The notes: generated by a model not told the origin, from the sequence alone. A DNA stretch of 62,762 nucleotides from an uncultured Nitrososphaerales archaeon (GCA_938091495.1 CALLJF010000019.1:1-62762), one strand, 5' to 3'; shown: positions 50,244-61,118, counted from the first letter of the stretch. A program made the numbers and translations.

Positions 50244-51434
50244 ATGTCTCTGAAAAATGAGATGAACCCTTCAAAGCAAATGGGGGTCAGAGCAGCCTAT
50301 ATGGCAATCATCCTTCTTGGCATAGTAAGTCTCATGGGTGATTTGGTCTATGAGGGGTCAAGAGGGATCATACCAGACTATCTTAATTTTCTTGGAGCAC
50401 CAGCGCTTTTTGTAGGCTTGGTCATTGGCTTAGGAGAGTTCTTAGGCTACGCTATGAGGTTTGTCAGCGGTATTCTTGCAGACACTACAAAGGCTTATTG
50501 GTTCTTCATATTTGCAGGATACGGTCTGATCATTGCAGTTCCTCTCATGGCTTTTTCATTAAATTGGGAAATAATTGCTCTACTCGTTTTGGTAGAGAGG
50601 TTTGGAAAAGCTGTAAGGTCTCCTTCAAGAGACGCAGTTCTATCCATGGTCAGCAAGGGCATAGGTTCAGGGAAAGCCTTTGGAATACATGAGTTCTTAG
50701 ATCAGATTGGCGCCATAATTGGCCCTTTACTCGTAGTATTTCTTATGCTCTACACAAAAAACGATTATTCGAATGTTTTCAAATTCATGATATTGCCTTA
50801 TTTTATACTACTATTAGCGCTAAGCTACACTTATAGGAATATCAAGGGCCAGACATATACAGTAACAAAAGTTGAAAAAAAGCAAGGTTTGAGTAAGTCG
50901 TTTTATATTTATACTGCTGCTGTAACTCTCAATACAATCGGGTTAATTCACATTTCACTCATACTCTTCAAAGCTTCTGAAATTTTGCAGCCTGTCCATC
51001 AGCAATGGATTGTACCAGCTCTTTTCTTGATAGCTCAAGGCGTTGATGCTCCTATAGCGCTTATTTCAGGCTATTTTTATGATAAAGCTGGCGTTAAAGT
51101 TCTTCTCATACCCTTTATCCTCTCTACACTTCCACCCATACTTGCCTTGACGAGTAATCATCTTCTAATGCTTGTAGCTGCATGTATAGTCTTTGGTTTA
51201 GTATTGGGAATGCAGGAGTCCATATATAGAGCTGTAGTAGCAGATTTGACGCCTCTAACTTCAAGAGGCAGGGCTTATGGACTGTTTAATACAGCTTATG
51301 GTCTCGGCTTTTTGGTCAGCGGTACAATATATGGTAGCTTCATAGATTATAGAATTTCTAGTATAGCTGTAATAGCTTATTCTCTTATAACACAAGTCAT
51401 CGCCATATTTCTACTATTAAATGTGAAAAATTAA
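50244..51434 (+). CDS. MFS transporter
   Basis: ~12 TM helices, GRAYGLFNTAYGLGFLVSG. Confidence 0.85.
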   Translation: MSLKNEMNPSKQMGVRAAYMAIILLGIVSLMGDLVYEGSRGIIPDYLNFLGAPALFVGLVIGLGEFLGYAMRFVSGILADTTKAYWFFIFAGYGLIIAVPLMAFSLNWEIIALLVLVERFGKAVRSPSRDAVLSMVSKGIGSGKAFGIHEFLDQIGAIIGPLLVVFLMLYTKNDYSNVFKFMILPYFILLLALSYTYRNIKGQTYTVTKVEKKQGLSKSFYIYTAAVTLNTIGLIHISLILFKASEILQPVHQQWIVPALFLIAQGVDAPIALISGYFYDKAGVKVLLIPFILSTLPPILALTSNHLLMLVAACIVFGLVLGMQESIYRAVVADLTPLTSRGRAYGLFNTAYGLGFLVSGTIYGSFIDYRISSIAVIAYSLITQVIAIFLLLNVKN

Positions 51435-51438
51435 AAGT

Positions 51439-52104
51439 TTGAAGAATAGAGATAAGATCATGGAAAAGGGTCTAGATCAATTAATCAAAGTCTATAAAGC
51501 AAAAAAAGATGAAATTCAAAGGAGACTTTTAGAATTTAGAAGAATATTGAGCGAATCTGATGAGAGGGTATTCGCTGAGCTTGCCTTTTGTATATGCACC
51601 CCACAATCTAAAGCTACAACTTGCTGGGAGATCGTATCATCATTGATGGGAAATGGTCTTTTGTTTAAGGGAGATGAAGAGCAGATGAGACCCTTTCTTA
51701 ATGCTATAAGATTTGGGGATAATAAAGCCAAGTATATTGTATATGCAAGAAGATTCTTCACTGAAAATAGCAATCTAAAGATTAAAGAGAAGATTCAATC
51801 CTTTGATGATTTATTCAAATTAAGAGAGTGGTTAGCAAATAACATATTAGGAATTGGGATGAAAGAAGCTAGCCACTTTTTAAGAAACATCGGTCTTGGC
51901 AAGGATTTTGCGATACTGGATAGGCACATATTGAAAAATCTCAAAGAATACGGTATTATTAACGAGATTCCAAAATCTATTTCCAAAAAGGTCTACTTGG
52001 ATATTGAGGATAAGATGAGAGAGTTCTCAAAGAGAATAAACATCCCTATGGATGAGTTGGATTTACTTTTTTGGTCTAAAGAGACAGGCATTATATTCAA
52101 ATGA
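51439..52104 (+). CDS. Ogg2-type 8-oxoguanine DNA glycosylase/lyase
   Basis: ELAFCICTPQSKA...ILGIGMKEASHFLRNIGLGKDFAILDRHILKNL (HhH-GPD). Confidence 0.85.
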   Translation: MKNRDKIMEKGLDQLIKVYKAKKDEIQRRLLEFRRILSESDERVFAELAFCICTPQSKATTCWEIVSSLMGNGLLFKGDEEQMRPFLNAIRFGDNKAKYIVYARRFFTENSNLKIKEKIQSFDDLFKLREWLANNILGIGMKEASHFLRNIGLGKDFAILDRHILKNLKEYGIINEIPKSISKKVYLDIEDKMREFSKRINIPMDELDLLFWSKETGIIFK

Positions 52105-52146
52105 TACCAAAAGGGTAAAATACGATCTTCTCAATCTAATTTTTGC

Positions 52147-52247
52147 GCTCCGGTGGTGTAGTCCGGACAAGCATAGTGGCCTTTCGAGCTTGGGCGGGGA
52201 GTTTTACCCATAGCCACTGATCGCGGGTTCAAATCCCGCCCGGAGCA
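52147..52247 (+). tRNA. tRNA-Glu (TTC) with ~25-nt intron at 37/38
   Basis: GTGGC-CTTTCG-[AGCTTGGGCGGGGAGTTTTACCCAT]-A-GCCAC; GCTCCGG acceptor. Confidence 0.88.
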
Positions 52248-52294
52248 CTAACTATTAATCATTAATAAAGCATAAAAAGCCAAAATACAGTCAG

Positions 52295-53521
52295 ATGTTA
52301 AGAATGTCTGATAAGAAAAATTCTGGCAATCCAAGACTGATACTTTACACAGGCAAAGGAGGAACAGGAAAGTCTGTAATAGCCTGCGCTACAGGTTTAA
52401 AGACCTCAAGCATAGGATATAAAACTCTCATAGTATCATCAGACCCTGCCCACACGTTAGGAGACGCTTTGGAGAACAGAATAACGGATTCACCAACAAA
52501 GGTATCTGAAAACCTATGGGCGATACAAATAGACCCAATTAAGGAGATGGAAAAGAACTATGCTGTAATTCAAGAGTGGCTAACCTCTCTTCTTTCTGCC
52601 AAAGGAATAGAGGAGACTCTAGCTTATGAGATTGCTTCGTTGCCAGGAATGACACATCTATTCGCTCTTCTTAAGATAGAAGAATTAGCGAGAGAAAAGC
52701 AGTTTGATGTTATAATCCTTGATACAGTCCCATCTGGAGAGGCACTCAAATACCTATACTTCCCTAAACTTTTTGGAAGCATAAGTAGAAAACTGATAAG
52801 CATGGTCGGTTCAATAGCAGGCATAGCAAGAGTTATAGAACCTCTTATAGGGGTGCCTGCGCCAAAAAAAGAAGTCTTCAAATCTGAGGTAGAGTTGATA
52901 AAGAGGCTTGAAATGTTAGCAGATATCCTTAAAAATATTGATATCACAAGTTTGAGGGTAATAGCAAACCCTGATGCTTTCAGCATTGAAAATACGAGAA
53001 GGACTTTGATGCTTTCAAGCCTCTATGGTATAAATGTAGACCTAGCTATTATCAACAAGATTATACCAGAAAAAGTTAACGACTCATACTTCAGCAATTG
53101 GATAGAACTTCAGAAAAAGTGCCTATCAGAGGCTGAGGCAAGCTTCTATCCTTTGCCAATAAAGAAGTTGATGCTCTTTGATTCAGAGTTAAAGGGTATT
53201 GAAATGCTCAAGAGAGGTGGGGATGAACTATTCATTAACGAGGACCCTACCAAGATATACTTTAAGGGCTCTCCCTTTAAGATTATCAGCAAAGAAAATG
53301 AGCTAACTCTAATAGTGAAAGTTCCCTTTACGAGCAAAGAAAAGATAAACGAAGTTGAGAGAATAGGGGATGAGCTCTTAGTGAGAGTGAATACAGAAGT
53401 CGGAGATGTAGTCAAAGTCATACCATTGCCTACAGTTGCCCTTAGAATGAAATTGTCGAGGGCTAAGCTTTTAAATGATGAACTACAAATCAGTTTTGTT
53501 GATGAGTATGAGCGAAAGTGA
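52295..53521 (+). CDS. ArsA/GET3-family ATPase
   Basis: YTGKGGTGKSVIACATG, SSDPAHTLGDAL, DTVPSGEALKYL. Confidence 0.92.
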   Translation: MLRMSDKKNSGNPRLILYTGKGGTGKSVIACATGLKTSSIGYKTLIVSSDPAHTLGDALENRITDSPTKVSENLWAIQIDPIKEMEKNYAVIQEWLTSLLSAKGIEETLAYEIASLPGMTHLFALLKIEELAREKQFDVIILDTVPSGEALKYLYFPKLFGSISRKLISMVGSIAGIARVIEPLIGVPAPKKEVFKSEVELIKRLEMLADILKNIDITSLRVIANPDAFSIENTRRTLMLSSLYGINVDLAIINKIIPEKVNDSYFSNWIELQKKCLSEAEASFYPLPIKKLMLFDSELKGIEMLKRGGDELFINEDPTKIYFKGSPFKIISKENELTLIVKVPFTSKEKINEVERIGDELLVRVNTEVGDVVKVIPLPTVALRMKLSRAKLLNDELQISFVDEYERK

Positions 53522-53780
53522 AAGCGCCATTAATGATATTGTTAAAGGCATAATGAGATTGATGGCATTACCCTTCTCAGAAACTATGGATGAATTTTTC
53601 ATAAAAGCATTATCTAAAAATTATGCCGAGCCTGCAGAGCATCTCATAAACGCAAAAATAGAGTTCTTAAGCGCATTTAAGAGCGTTTTAGATAAGAGAA
53701 TAGAGAGGTTAAAAGAAGTCAGAGAAAAAGTAAAAGAAAGAGCGGAGGTTGCTAAGAAAGAGAAGGTCCAAGTAGAGTAA
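53475..53780 (+). CDS. Small helical protein overlapping the GET3-like gene
   Basis: ORF overlapping the previous stop; C-terminal charged helix. Confidence 0.5.
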   Translation: MMNYKSVLLMSMSESESAINDIVKGIMRLMALPFSETMDEFFIKALSKNYAEPAEHLINAKIEFLSAFKSVLDKRIERLKEVREKVKERAEVAKKEKVQVE

Positions 53781-53786
53781 ATTAAT

Positions 53787-54557
53787 CTATGCTTGTGGGA
53801 TTAAATTCAGCTTTGATAGAAGCTTCAGATAGCTAATCCAACCTATTTCCTTCTTGTAGTTCTTTATTGAATCTATGATGATCTTCTCATCTTCTATGCC
53901 TAATAGTTGCCTTAATTTCTTAGCCATAGGTCCTCCTATGAACAAGTATTGCATTATTTTTGTCAAATTTGAAACCTTTCGACTTATGCTAGCGCTTTCA
54001 AAGTCTATTATAACTGGTTTCTTAGACACTATTACATGCTTTTTTGGATCACTTAATTCGCCATGATCTAAACCTAATTTATCTAAACTAAAGCACTGAT
54101 CCAAGAGTTCTCTAAGAACTTTTCTAATCCCATTGACAGTATACTCTTCCAATCTCTTTAGCCATTCTAAAATGTCATAGCCTTCAATGAACTCCATGAG
54201 GATGAAATTTTCTGTAGATTCGAAAAGCTTTGGACCTACACCAACGGAGTTAGCCATTAGGTGCATTTCAGCCTCTCTTTTCATGGAAATTCTGTTCGCA
54301 TCTATTCTCCTTATCTTCAAAGCTAAAACACCAAAATCGGTTAAAGCTTTGACAACTACGCTTACACATCCTTTTCCAACCACTCCTAACCTGCCTATCC
54401 TCGTCTTCCCTTCGAATAGAATGCTATTGACTTTTAGAAGCTTGAGCTCATTGATTCTTTTAATAACTACGTTGGGATCTAGCTCAGGGTAGCATAACAC
54501 GTTCACGTAAGGTTCTTTCATTAGATCGTCTATTCCAACAAGTTCCGAAGGCGACAA
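53787..54557 (-). CDS. RIO/Bud32-like protein kinase-fold protein
   Basis: LMEFIEGYDILEWL, LGLDHGELSDPKKHVIVSKKPVIIDFESAS. Confidence 0.8.
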   Translation of the reverse strand: MSPSELVGIDDLMKEPYVNVLCYPELDPNVVIKRINELKLLKVNSILFEGKTRIGRLGVVGKGCVSVVVKALTDFGVLALKIRRIDANRISMKREAEMHLMANSVGVGPKLFESTENFILMEFIEGYDILEWLKRLEEYTVNGIRKVLRELLDQCFSLDKLGLDHGELSDPKKHVIVSKKPVIIDFESASISRKVSNLTKIMQYLFIGGPMAKKLRQLLGIEDEKIIIDSIKNYKKEIGWISYLKLLSKLNLIPQA

Positions 54558-54690
54558 TGTCCTTGCTCCTTACTCTATTCAATAATTGCAGTATCTAGTA
54601 ATTAAAACCGTTTAACGATTCAATTATTGTAAATATTAGTACGGAGCATAACGACAGATTCATATAAAGTTCTTCATTAAATGATAAAGC

Positions 54691-55734
54691 ATGGAATGGG
54701 AGAAGTTATTAGACCACTATGGTTCGCTAATTGAAGGAAAACTTGAGAGTCATTTCTCTTATGTGATAAAAAATGCAAAGGATTATCATCCATTTATAGC
54801 AGAATTATATGAAAATATTCGTGAATATTCTCTTAGAAAGGGAAAGAGGCTTGCTTCTTGCAGTGCTCTATTATCTTACAAGGGATATACAGGAAAAATA
54901 GATGAAAACATATTGGATGTGTGCATTGGTATTGAGCTTTACAGGCATTGCATTTTAGTTCATGACGATCTTGTTGATAAGGATGAGTTTAGAAGAGGTG
55001 GAAAGTCTTTTCATAATCTCTTTACAGATTATGATAGGAGTTTTGGAGAAAGAGTAACTATCTTTGCTGGCGATTTGATCTTTGCTTTAGCATTACAATG
55101 TATATCGAGGTCTGGTTTCTCTATCGATAAAATAGATAAAGCTTTGAGCTTGCTCATAGAAGGCTATTGTGAAGTCAATGAGAGCCAGATACTAGATTTG
55201 CTTTTTGAATATACTCATCCTGACGTTGCCGATTGGTTCAAAATGGCTCAAAAAAGGGCAGCATCACTATTCAGAGCGTCTATTCTTATTGGTGCTATCC
55301 TTGGTAATGCTCCTGAGCACGATGTAGAATTGCTCAGAGATGCTGCTACCAACATTGGCTATTCATTTGATATTCAGGATGATATAATAGACATTTTTGC
55401 CACAAAAGAGCAGTATGGGAAAAAGCCTGGAAGAGACCTCGTCCTTGGAAAAAAGTCACTTCATATAATACTTCTGCATGAGAGAGCGAATAAGGATGAG
55501 CTAAAATTGCTGGATAACGTTATGCGCAAAAGATACGTAACAAATGCTGAAATTGAATCTATAAGGCAAGTTATAAGAAGGACTGAAGCGCTTAAATCTG
55601 CTAAGGAAGAGTCAAAAAGATATGCAGAATTTGCCAAGAATTTGATTTCCAAGACCAGTATGAGTGATGAAATAAAGGATTTCTTCTCTTCTTTTATAAA
55701 TTACATAGAAGAGAGCTTAGACTGGTATAAATAA
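54691..55734 (+). CDS. Polyprenyl (geranylgeranyl/farnesyl) diphosphate synthase
   Basis: VHDDLVDKDEFRRGGKS, YSFDIQDDIIDIF. Confidence 0.92.
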   Translation: MEWEKLLDHYGSLIEGKLESHFSYVIKNAKDYHPFIAELYENIREYSLRKGKRLASCSALLSYKGYTGKIDENILDVCIGIELYRHCILVHDDLVDKDEFRRGGKSFHNLFTDYDRSFGERVTIFAGDLIFALALQCISRSGFSIDKIDKALSLLIEGYCEVNESQILDLLFEYTHPDVADWFKMAQKRAASLFRASILIGAILGNAPEHDVELLRDAATNIGYSFDIQDDIIDIFATKEQYGKKPGRDLVLGKKSLHIILLHERANKDELKLLDNVMRKRYVTNAEIESIRQVIRRTEALKSAKEESKRYAEFAKNLISKTSMSDEIKDFFSSFINYIEESLDWYK

Positions 55735-55909
55735 GAAACATCGTTGTTCCATTTACTGTTATTGTTAGAGTGCCACTTGTGGCAAAGTTCCAACTCACTT
55801 GAGTGCTATCAAAAGAGAAGGTTCCTTAAGCTCTTGAAAGTCAAGAAGCACATTATGGCATAAGATCACTTCTGAAATAGGTTTATTTGCAAGTATTTTT
55901 TATAGTTTC

Positions 55910-56233
55910 ATGATAATTATGGGTGGTACTAAGAAAAAATCCATCTCACAAGCCGAAAAGGTTCAAGCTACAGTTGCAAAAAAGCAAGAAAAAGAGTCGA
56001 AAGCTCTTCAAAAGGTAAAGAGAGACATAGCCGTACCAAAGATGGATGAGAAGCAAGCCATTAAAGTATTTGGGCCTTTAAAGGCCATTACAGTTTACAA
56101 TACTGCAAAGACTCTTAATATAAGGGCATCGACAGCATCTGCACTTTTGAAGTCTTTAGAGGCCAAGGGAATTCTGAAGAAGTTTGGAGGTTACAGTGGG
56201 CATTACGTTTATGCGCTCGTATCAACTGGTTGA
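55910..56233 (+). CDS. rps25e: Ribosomal protein S25e
   Basis: Basic N-terminus plus wHTH (VYNTAKTLNIRASTASALLKSLEAKGILKKFGGYSGHYVYAL). Confidence 0.85.
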   Translation: MIIMGGTKKKSISQAEKVQATVAKKQEKESKALQKVKRDIAVPKMDEKQAIKVFGPLKAITVYNTAKTLNIRASTASALLKSLEAKGILKKFGGYSGHYVYALVSTG

Positions 56234-56350
56234 TATTAACTATTTCATTAAAAGATACTGAACTGAACATGAGACTTTTAGACTTATTTTTGATTAAAAA
56301 TAGTAGAATTATTGGGCTATGTTGCCCTCAAAACCCTACTCTTAACCAAT

Positions 56351-56923
56351 TTATTGGGATACTGGCTTTTTCCTCAGAGCTATAACATAACCTAGACCAC
56401 CAAGCACGACTCCAATTATTAGAACCCATATAAGAATACCAATTGGCTCAACATAGTATTGCATTATTTCTGTATGAACCTGAGAATCTGGCCAGCCTTT
56501 TCCCCAAGATAAGTTGGGGCTAAAGCCTGACCGCCAAGATACCCTGCTATCATCAGCAACCATGTAGATCCTATTACACCTACATTCTCAAGCACTATGT
56601 GAAGCCATGCTAGAGCATCATTAAGTCTTGTAAAAGGTCTTCTTAGAACTGTTCCTAGGTGGTGATAGAAGACCTGTAACCCCTGTAGCAAGAACTCCTA
56701 CAACAATGTATGTAATGTATCCTACAAAGAACCAAGTTCCAGCGCTCCCAGAAGCTATGATTCTTGCTGGTTCAGGCAGTAGCCCTGTAATAGAAGAAGG
56801 TAAAACTATAATCGCTGTCCATCCCACTGCGAGAATTCCTTGAATTATAGCAACCCAGAGCCATCTCTTAGCCCACTTATTCTCTAATTTAGAATGCTCG
56901 CCCCAAGTTTGGACATTTCTCAT
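56351..56923 (-). pseudogene. Integral membrane protein split over three frames
   Basis: Three consecutive TM-rich ORFs (56621-56923, 56464-56691, 56351-56563) read as one protein if two frameshifts are allowed. Confidence 0.65.
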
Positions 56924-56985
56924 CTAACACATGTTATTTCCTAGGTTTTAAACTTTAATCCGCAGGAAAGTTAAATTTTGAGAGA

Positions 56986-57369
56986 TTAACCAATATTAAC
57001 GGTTATGACGTCTCCTGTACCTACCTTACCGAGCATGTCTAATCCGGAAGTGATTTTGCCCAAGGGATTTATGGGCATAGCCACCTCACAATTCTCAAGG
57101 AAGAAACACAAAGCCCCGTTCGATGATAAAAACCCTATCTCTCCCTTTTGAAAACTCTTTCTTACCTTTTCCATACCAGCAACAATTCCTAAAGTGATGT
57201 AAACAAATTGATCCTTGAACCTGATGGCTCTTCCCTGTGAAGGCATATTCCTTAATAAAGCGTTCAAGGTAATCGGGGCAAGATGGCGAAAGACTTCTCC
57301 TTCAGCCCTTCCTTTTCCATAAATCTCTATTGTGATTCTCAGCTTAGAGACCGAGGTCTTTGAGTTCAT
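56986..57369 (-). CDS. Cyclophilin-like (DUF369/TM1367-type) protein
   Basis: ITIEIYGKGRAEGEVFRHLAPITLNALL...VGTGDVITVNIG. Confidence 0.75.
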   Translation of the reverse strand: MNSKTSVSKLRITIEIYGKGRAEGEVFRHLAPITLNALLRNMPSQGRAIRFKDQFVYITLGIVAGMEKVRKSFQKGEIGFLSSNGALCFFLENCEVAMPINPLGKITSGLDMLGKVGTGDVITVNIG

Positions 57370-57528
57370 GGTATAGATTATCTATCATTTATCAATTACG
57401 CTTAAATTTTTATCGATTAAAAGGATGATTTTAAAACTTGAAAAACTCCATTATCCCAGAAATTCGACATAAAACAACATAGGTTTTTATAAAGCAGGTT
57501 CCAATCTTGCTTTTAGTGATTATTATTA

Positions 57529-57627
57529 GTGTTCAAGCTGATAGAGGTCATAGGCATATCTAATAAAGATTTTACAGATGCAGCCAAAAAGGTGAAAAAG
57601 CGCAGATTAATGTCCATTAAAAATTAA
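57529..57627 (+). pseudogene. Truncated dodecin-like ORF
   Basis: (GTG)FKLIEVIGISNKDFTDAAKKVKKRRLMSIKN resembles a dodecin N-terminus but stops at 32 aa. Confidence 0.4.
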
Positions 57628-57750
57628 CCACGTGATGAAGAACAATCGCGATCCCAATTGAAATTAACAGATCTGCAGAGATTTGCTGATTTTGCATCTG
57701 ATTTTTAAATCAAAAGCTTTATTTGGCATTTTTTTGGTCTTAAGAGAACA

Positions 57751-58050
57751 TTGGTAGCGGCTATATCAGAGGCTCCATTAGATAAGAAGAAGGCAAAGAA
57801 AGTTACTGATAAGAAGGTTATCATAGGCCCTCCTAATCTCACTAGATTTGAGAGGGCAAGGATCATTGGAGCCCGCGCTCTTCAACTTGCCCTTGGTGCG
57901 CCCCCTTTCATATCTGTACCTCCTAACATAAAGGACCCTATTTCCCTTGCTATAGCTGAACTAGAGAGCAAAGCTTTGCCCATATCTATCAGAAGAACCT
58001 TACCAGATGGCAGATATCAAGACATACCGATAGACGATTTGTTGGATTAA
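57751..58050 (+). CDS. rpoK: DNA-directed RNA polymerase subunit K (Rpb6 homologue)
   Basis: [26 protein letters not shown]. Confidence 0.92.
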   Translation: MVAAISEAPLDKKKAKKVTDKKVIIGPPNLTRFERARIIGARALQLALGAPPFISVPPNIKDPISLAIAELESKALPISIRRTLPDGRYQDIPIDDLLD

Positions 58051-58316
58051 TGCTTATAATGTATTAAGAAGGTTGTGAAGATGAAATGAAGTTTGAGTCA
58101 GTAAAGGTTTATTGTTCTTAATGCCGAAGGTAAACACGACACACTAAGCTTTGTTTTAACCTCATTCATTTTTGATTTTACTGCCTGTTTTGATTACCTA
58201 CCCGAGATCGGGAGGCTCTTTTTCGATGATCTTAAAAAGTATTCAGAAACGAGGCATAGGAGACCATAAGAAGCTTTGAACGCAATGATTTAAATAAAAA
58301 TAAGCCTTTAAATCTA

Positions 58317-60101
58317 TTGGTTTGCATGTTATATTCGATAATAGCAGACACTTACGAGAAGATAGAAGAGACAACTAAGAGGCTAGAGATTACTGACTAC
58401 CTTGTAGACTTGTTTAAAAAGACTGATCCAAGTTTGATAGATAAGGTAGTATATCTAACTCAAGGTAAGCTCTACCCTGACTATGTGGGAATAGAGATAG
58501 GAGTTGCAGAGAAGCTTGCCATCAAAGCTATAGGGTTTGCAGCAGGTAGAGATTTGGAAAGCATAGAAAAGATTTACAAGAAGATGGGAGACATAGGTCT
58601 AGTTGCTCAGGAAGTTCTGAAGGATCGGGCACAAGCCACACTCTTTAGAGAACCCCTTACAGTAGAGAGGGTATACGAAACTTTAGACAAGACGGCAAAG
58701 ATGTCTGGTCTAGGATCAATAGATGCAAAACTCAAGTATATTTCAAGCTTATTAAACGATGCAACACCAAAAGAAGCAAGGTATATCATCAGAACTATAA
58801 CAGGCGAGCTTAGGCTCGGTGTGGCAGACTATACAGTCTTGGATGCATTGGCTATTGCCTATACGAATGATAAGAGCAATAGACCTTTGCTTGAGAGAGC
58901 CTATAATCTGTCCAGCGATCTAGGGGCTATTGCAAAGACCGTAGCAACTGAGGGACTAAATGGCATTAAAAGGTTCAAGATAACCTTAGGCAAGCCTATC
59001 AGACCTATGCTGGCTGAAAGACTTGAGACAGCGCAAGAAATAGTAGAAAAGCTTGAGGGGAGATGTGTTGCAGAGTATAAGCTTGATGGGGAGCGTATTC
59101 AAATCCATAAGGATGGAAGATCGGTAAATTTGTTCTCGCGTAGATTGGAGAATATAACTCATCATTACCCTGACGTTAAAGACCTTGTGAGGAGCAATAT
59201 CAAGGCTAATAAAGTTATAGCAGAAGCAGAGTGCGTAGCCATGAACATTGATACAGGAGAGCTTTTACCTTTTCAAGAACTTATGCATAGAAGACGAAAG
59301 TATGGAATAGAGGAGGCTATGAAAGCATATCCTATTTCGTTGTTCTTCTTCGATGTTCTATATCTGAATGGTGAAGATTTGACTCAAAGACCCTACTCTG
59401 AAAGGAGAGAAATGTTGGAAAAGATCATAAAAAAAGATGATAGAGTTAGAGTTGTTCAAAGCATAAAATCGAATGATCCAAAAGAGATAGAGAACTTCAT
59501 GGAACAAGCCATATCCGATGGTTGTGAAGGTTTAGTGATAAAAGATGTTAATAGCGTCTACAGAGCAGGTGCAAGAGAGTTCAGCTGGATCAAGCTCAAA
59601 AGAGAGTATAGAAGTGAGCTGAAGGATACTTTAGATCTGGTGATAGTAGGTGCATTCCATGGTAAGGGTCGAAGAGCCGGCAAATATGGTGCGTTCTTAC
59701 TTGCTGCTTACGATAAAGATGCAGATATTTTCAGAACTGTTTGTAAAATTGGGACTGGTTTTACTGATGAAGACTTAGAAAAATTTCCAAAGATGCTTGC
59801 TCCTTACAAAATCACCCATAAGCATGGTCGTGTTGATTCAAAGTTGGAGGCTGATGTCTGGTTTGTTCCTCAAGTAGTTGTTGAAACCATTGCCGCCGAG
59901 ATAACCGTTAGCCCGATTCATACATGCTGCATGGATGCCATCCGTAAAGATAGTGGTCTTGCATTAAGGTTCCCTAAGTATACAGGCAAGATTAGGGATG
60001 ATAAAGCTCCTGAAGATGCAACTACTGTTAAGGAGATATTAGATATGTATAAGAGCCAATTGAAAAGGATAGAAAAAGAGGTAATATCAGAAGCAGTATA
60101 A
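58317..60101 (+). CDS. lig: ATP-dependent DNA ligase
   Basis: AEYKLDGERIQIHKDG, CEGLVIKD, EFSWIKLKREY. Confidence 0.95.
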   Translation: MVCMLYSIIADTYEKIEETTKRLEITDYLVDLFKKTDPSLIDKVVYLTQGKLYPDYVGIEIGVAEKLAIKAIGFAAGRDLESIEKIYKKMGDIGLVAQEVLKDRAQATLFREPLTVERVYETLDKTAKMSGLGSIDAKLKYISSLLNDATPKEARYIIRTITGELRLGVADYTVLDALAIAYTNDKSNRPLLERAYNLSSDLGAIAKTVATEGLNGIKRFKITLGKPIRPMLAERLETAQEIVEKLEGRCVAEYKLDGERIQIHKDGRSVNLFSRRLENITHHYPDVKDLVRSNIKANKVIAEAECVAMNIDTGELLPFQELMHRRRKYGIEEAMKAYPISLFFFDVLYLNGEDLTQRPYSERREMLEKIIKKDDRVRVVQSIKSNDPKEIENFMEQAISDGCEGLVIKDVNSVYRAGAREFSWIKLKREYRSELKDTLDLVIVGAFHGKGRRAGKYGAFLLAAYDKDADIFRTVCKIGTGFTDEDLEKFPKMLAPYKITHKHGRVDSKLEADVWFVPQVVVETIAAEITVSPIHTCCMDAIRKDSGLALRFPKYTGKIRDDKAPEDATTVKEILDMYKSQLKRIEKEVISEAV

Positions 60102-60191
60102 AAAATAAAATTTTTTGCTTTAATAAAAACAATTTATAAAAGTGGTAATTTAATTCAGTAATTGTTAGAATTCATGGAAAAGTGGGTCTGA

Positions 60192-61118
60192 TTGTCATCC
60201 TTAGAGCGAGTTGCCAAGTCTTTGATTAAAATTGAGCGAGAAGACTGGGCTGTTCTTCATTCGATGGAGAAAATGATTCCATCTTACGAGTTTATTCCTG
60301 TTGATGAGATAGTCAGAGTAAGTGATCTTGCCAAGGAAGAGGTTGAATTTAGGCTTGATAGGCTTAATGAGATGGGGTTCATTGTCAGCGGTGGAAAAGG
60401 TTACTCATTAGTCTCATCTGGGCTTGATGCCATAGCTCTTAATGCCTTTGTCAAAAGAAATCTGATAAGTGCTCTTGGGAAGCCCATAGGCATGGGCAAA
60501 GAATCTGATGTTATCGAGGCTATAAACGATCTTGGAGAGGAATATGCAATAAAGTTCTATAGAATAGGAAGAATAAGCTTTAGAGCTATAAGGAAAAAAC
60601 GCAAATACACTACAACTCTTAGTGGGCATCGTTGGCTAATGGCAAATATACAAGCTGCAAAGAAGGAGTATGATGCTTTAAAAAAATTACATCCAATAGG
60701 AGTTTCGGTGCCAGAGGCTATAGCTAGAGAGAGACACGCTGTTCTCATGAGAAAGGTGGAGGGGTTGATGCTTTCTGACATAAAAATCTTAGATTCTCCT
60801 GAAAAAGTATTACATGATATTATAGTTGATGTCAAACTGGCTTACACTTTAGGAAGTATAGTAAATGGCGATCTCAGCGAATATAATGTTCTTTATGATG
60901 GAAAGAAAGCATGGATAATAGACTGGCCTCAGTACATCGACAAAAAACACCCAAATTCATCCATACTCTTGGACAGAGACTTATCGAATATATTGAAATT
61001 TTTTGAGAAGAGGTTCAAGGTCGAATGCAAATTAGAGTCAGCGTCTTTCTATGTTAGAGGATGGAGTGATAAACTAGAGATCTTTAAAGGATCAAAAGAA
61101 TCTGATAGAGCCGCTTAA
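60192..61118 (+). CDS. rio2: RIO2 serine protein kinase
   Basis: wHTH plus GKPIGMGKESDVIEA, NGDLSEYNVL, IIDWPQYI. Confidence 0.93.
   Translation: MSSLERVAKSLIKIEREDWAVLHSMEKMIPSYEFIPVDEIVRVSDLAKEEVEFRLDRLNEMGFIVSGGKGYSLVSSGLDAIALNAFVKRNLISALGKPIGMGKESDVIEAINDLGEEYAIKFYRIGRISFRAIRKKRKYTTTLSGHRWLMANIQAAKKEYDALKKLHPIGVSVPEAIARERHAVLMRKVEGLMLSDIKILDSPEKVLHDIIVDVKLAYTLGSIVNGDLSEYNVLYDGKKAWIIDWPQYIDKKHPNSSILLDRDLSNILKFFEKRFKVECKLESASFYVRGWSDKLEIFKGSKESDRAA

Noticed and set aside
58051-58316. Intergenic region with an open stretch GKHDTLSFVLTSFIFDFTACFDYLPEIGRLFFDDLKKY
   Set aside because: No start codon context or family match; insufficient evidence for a gene or RNA.
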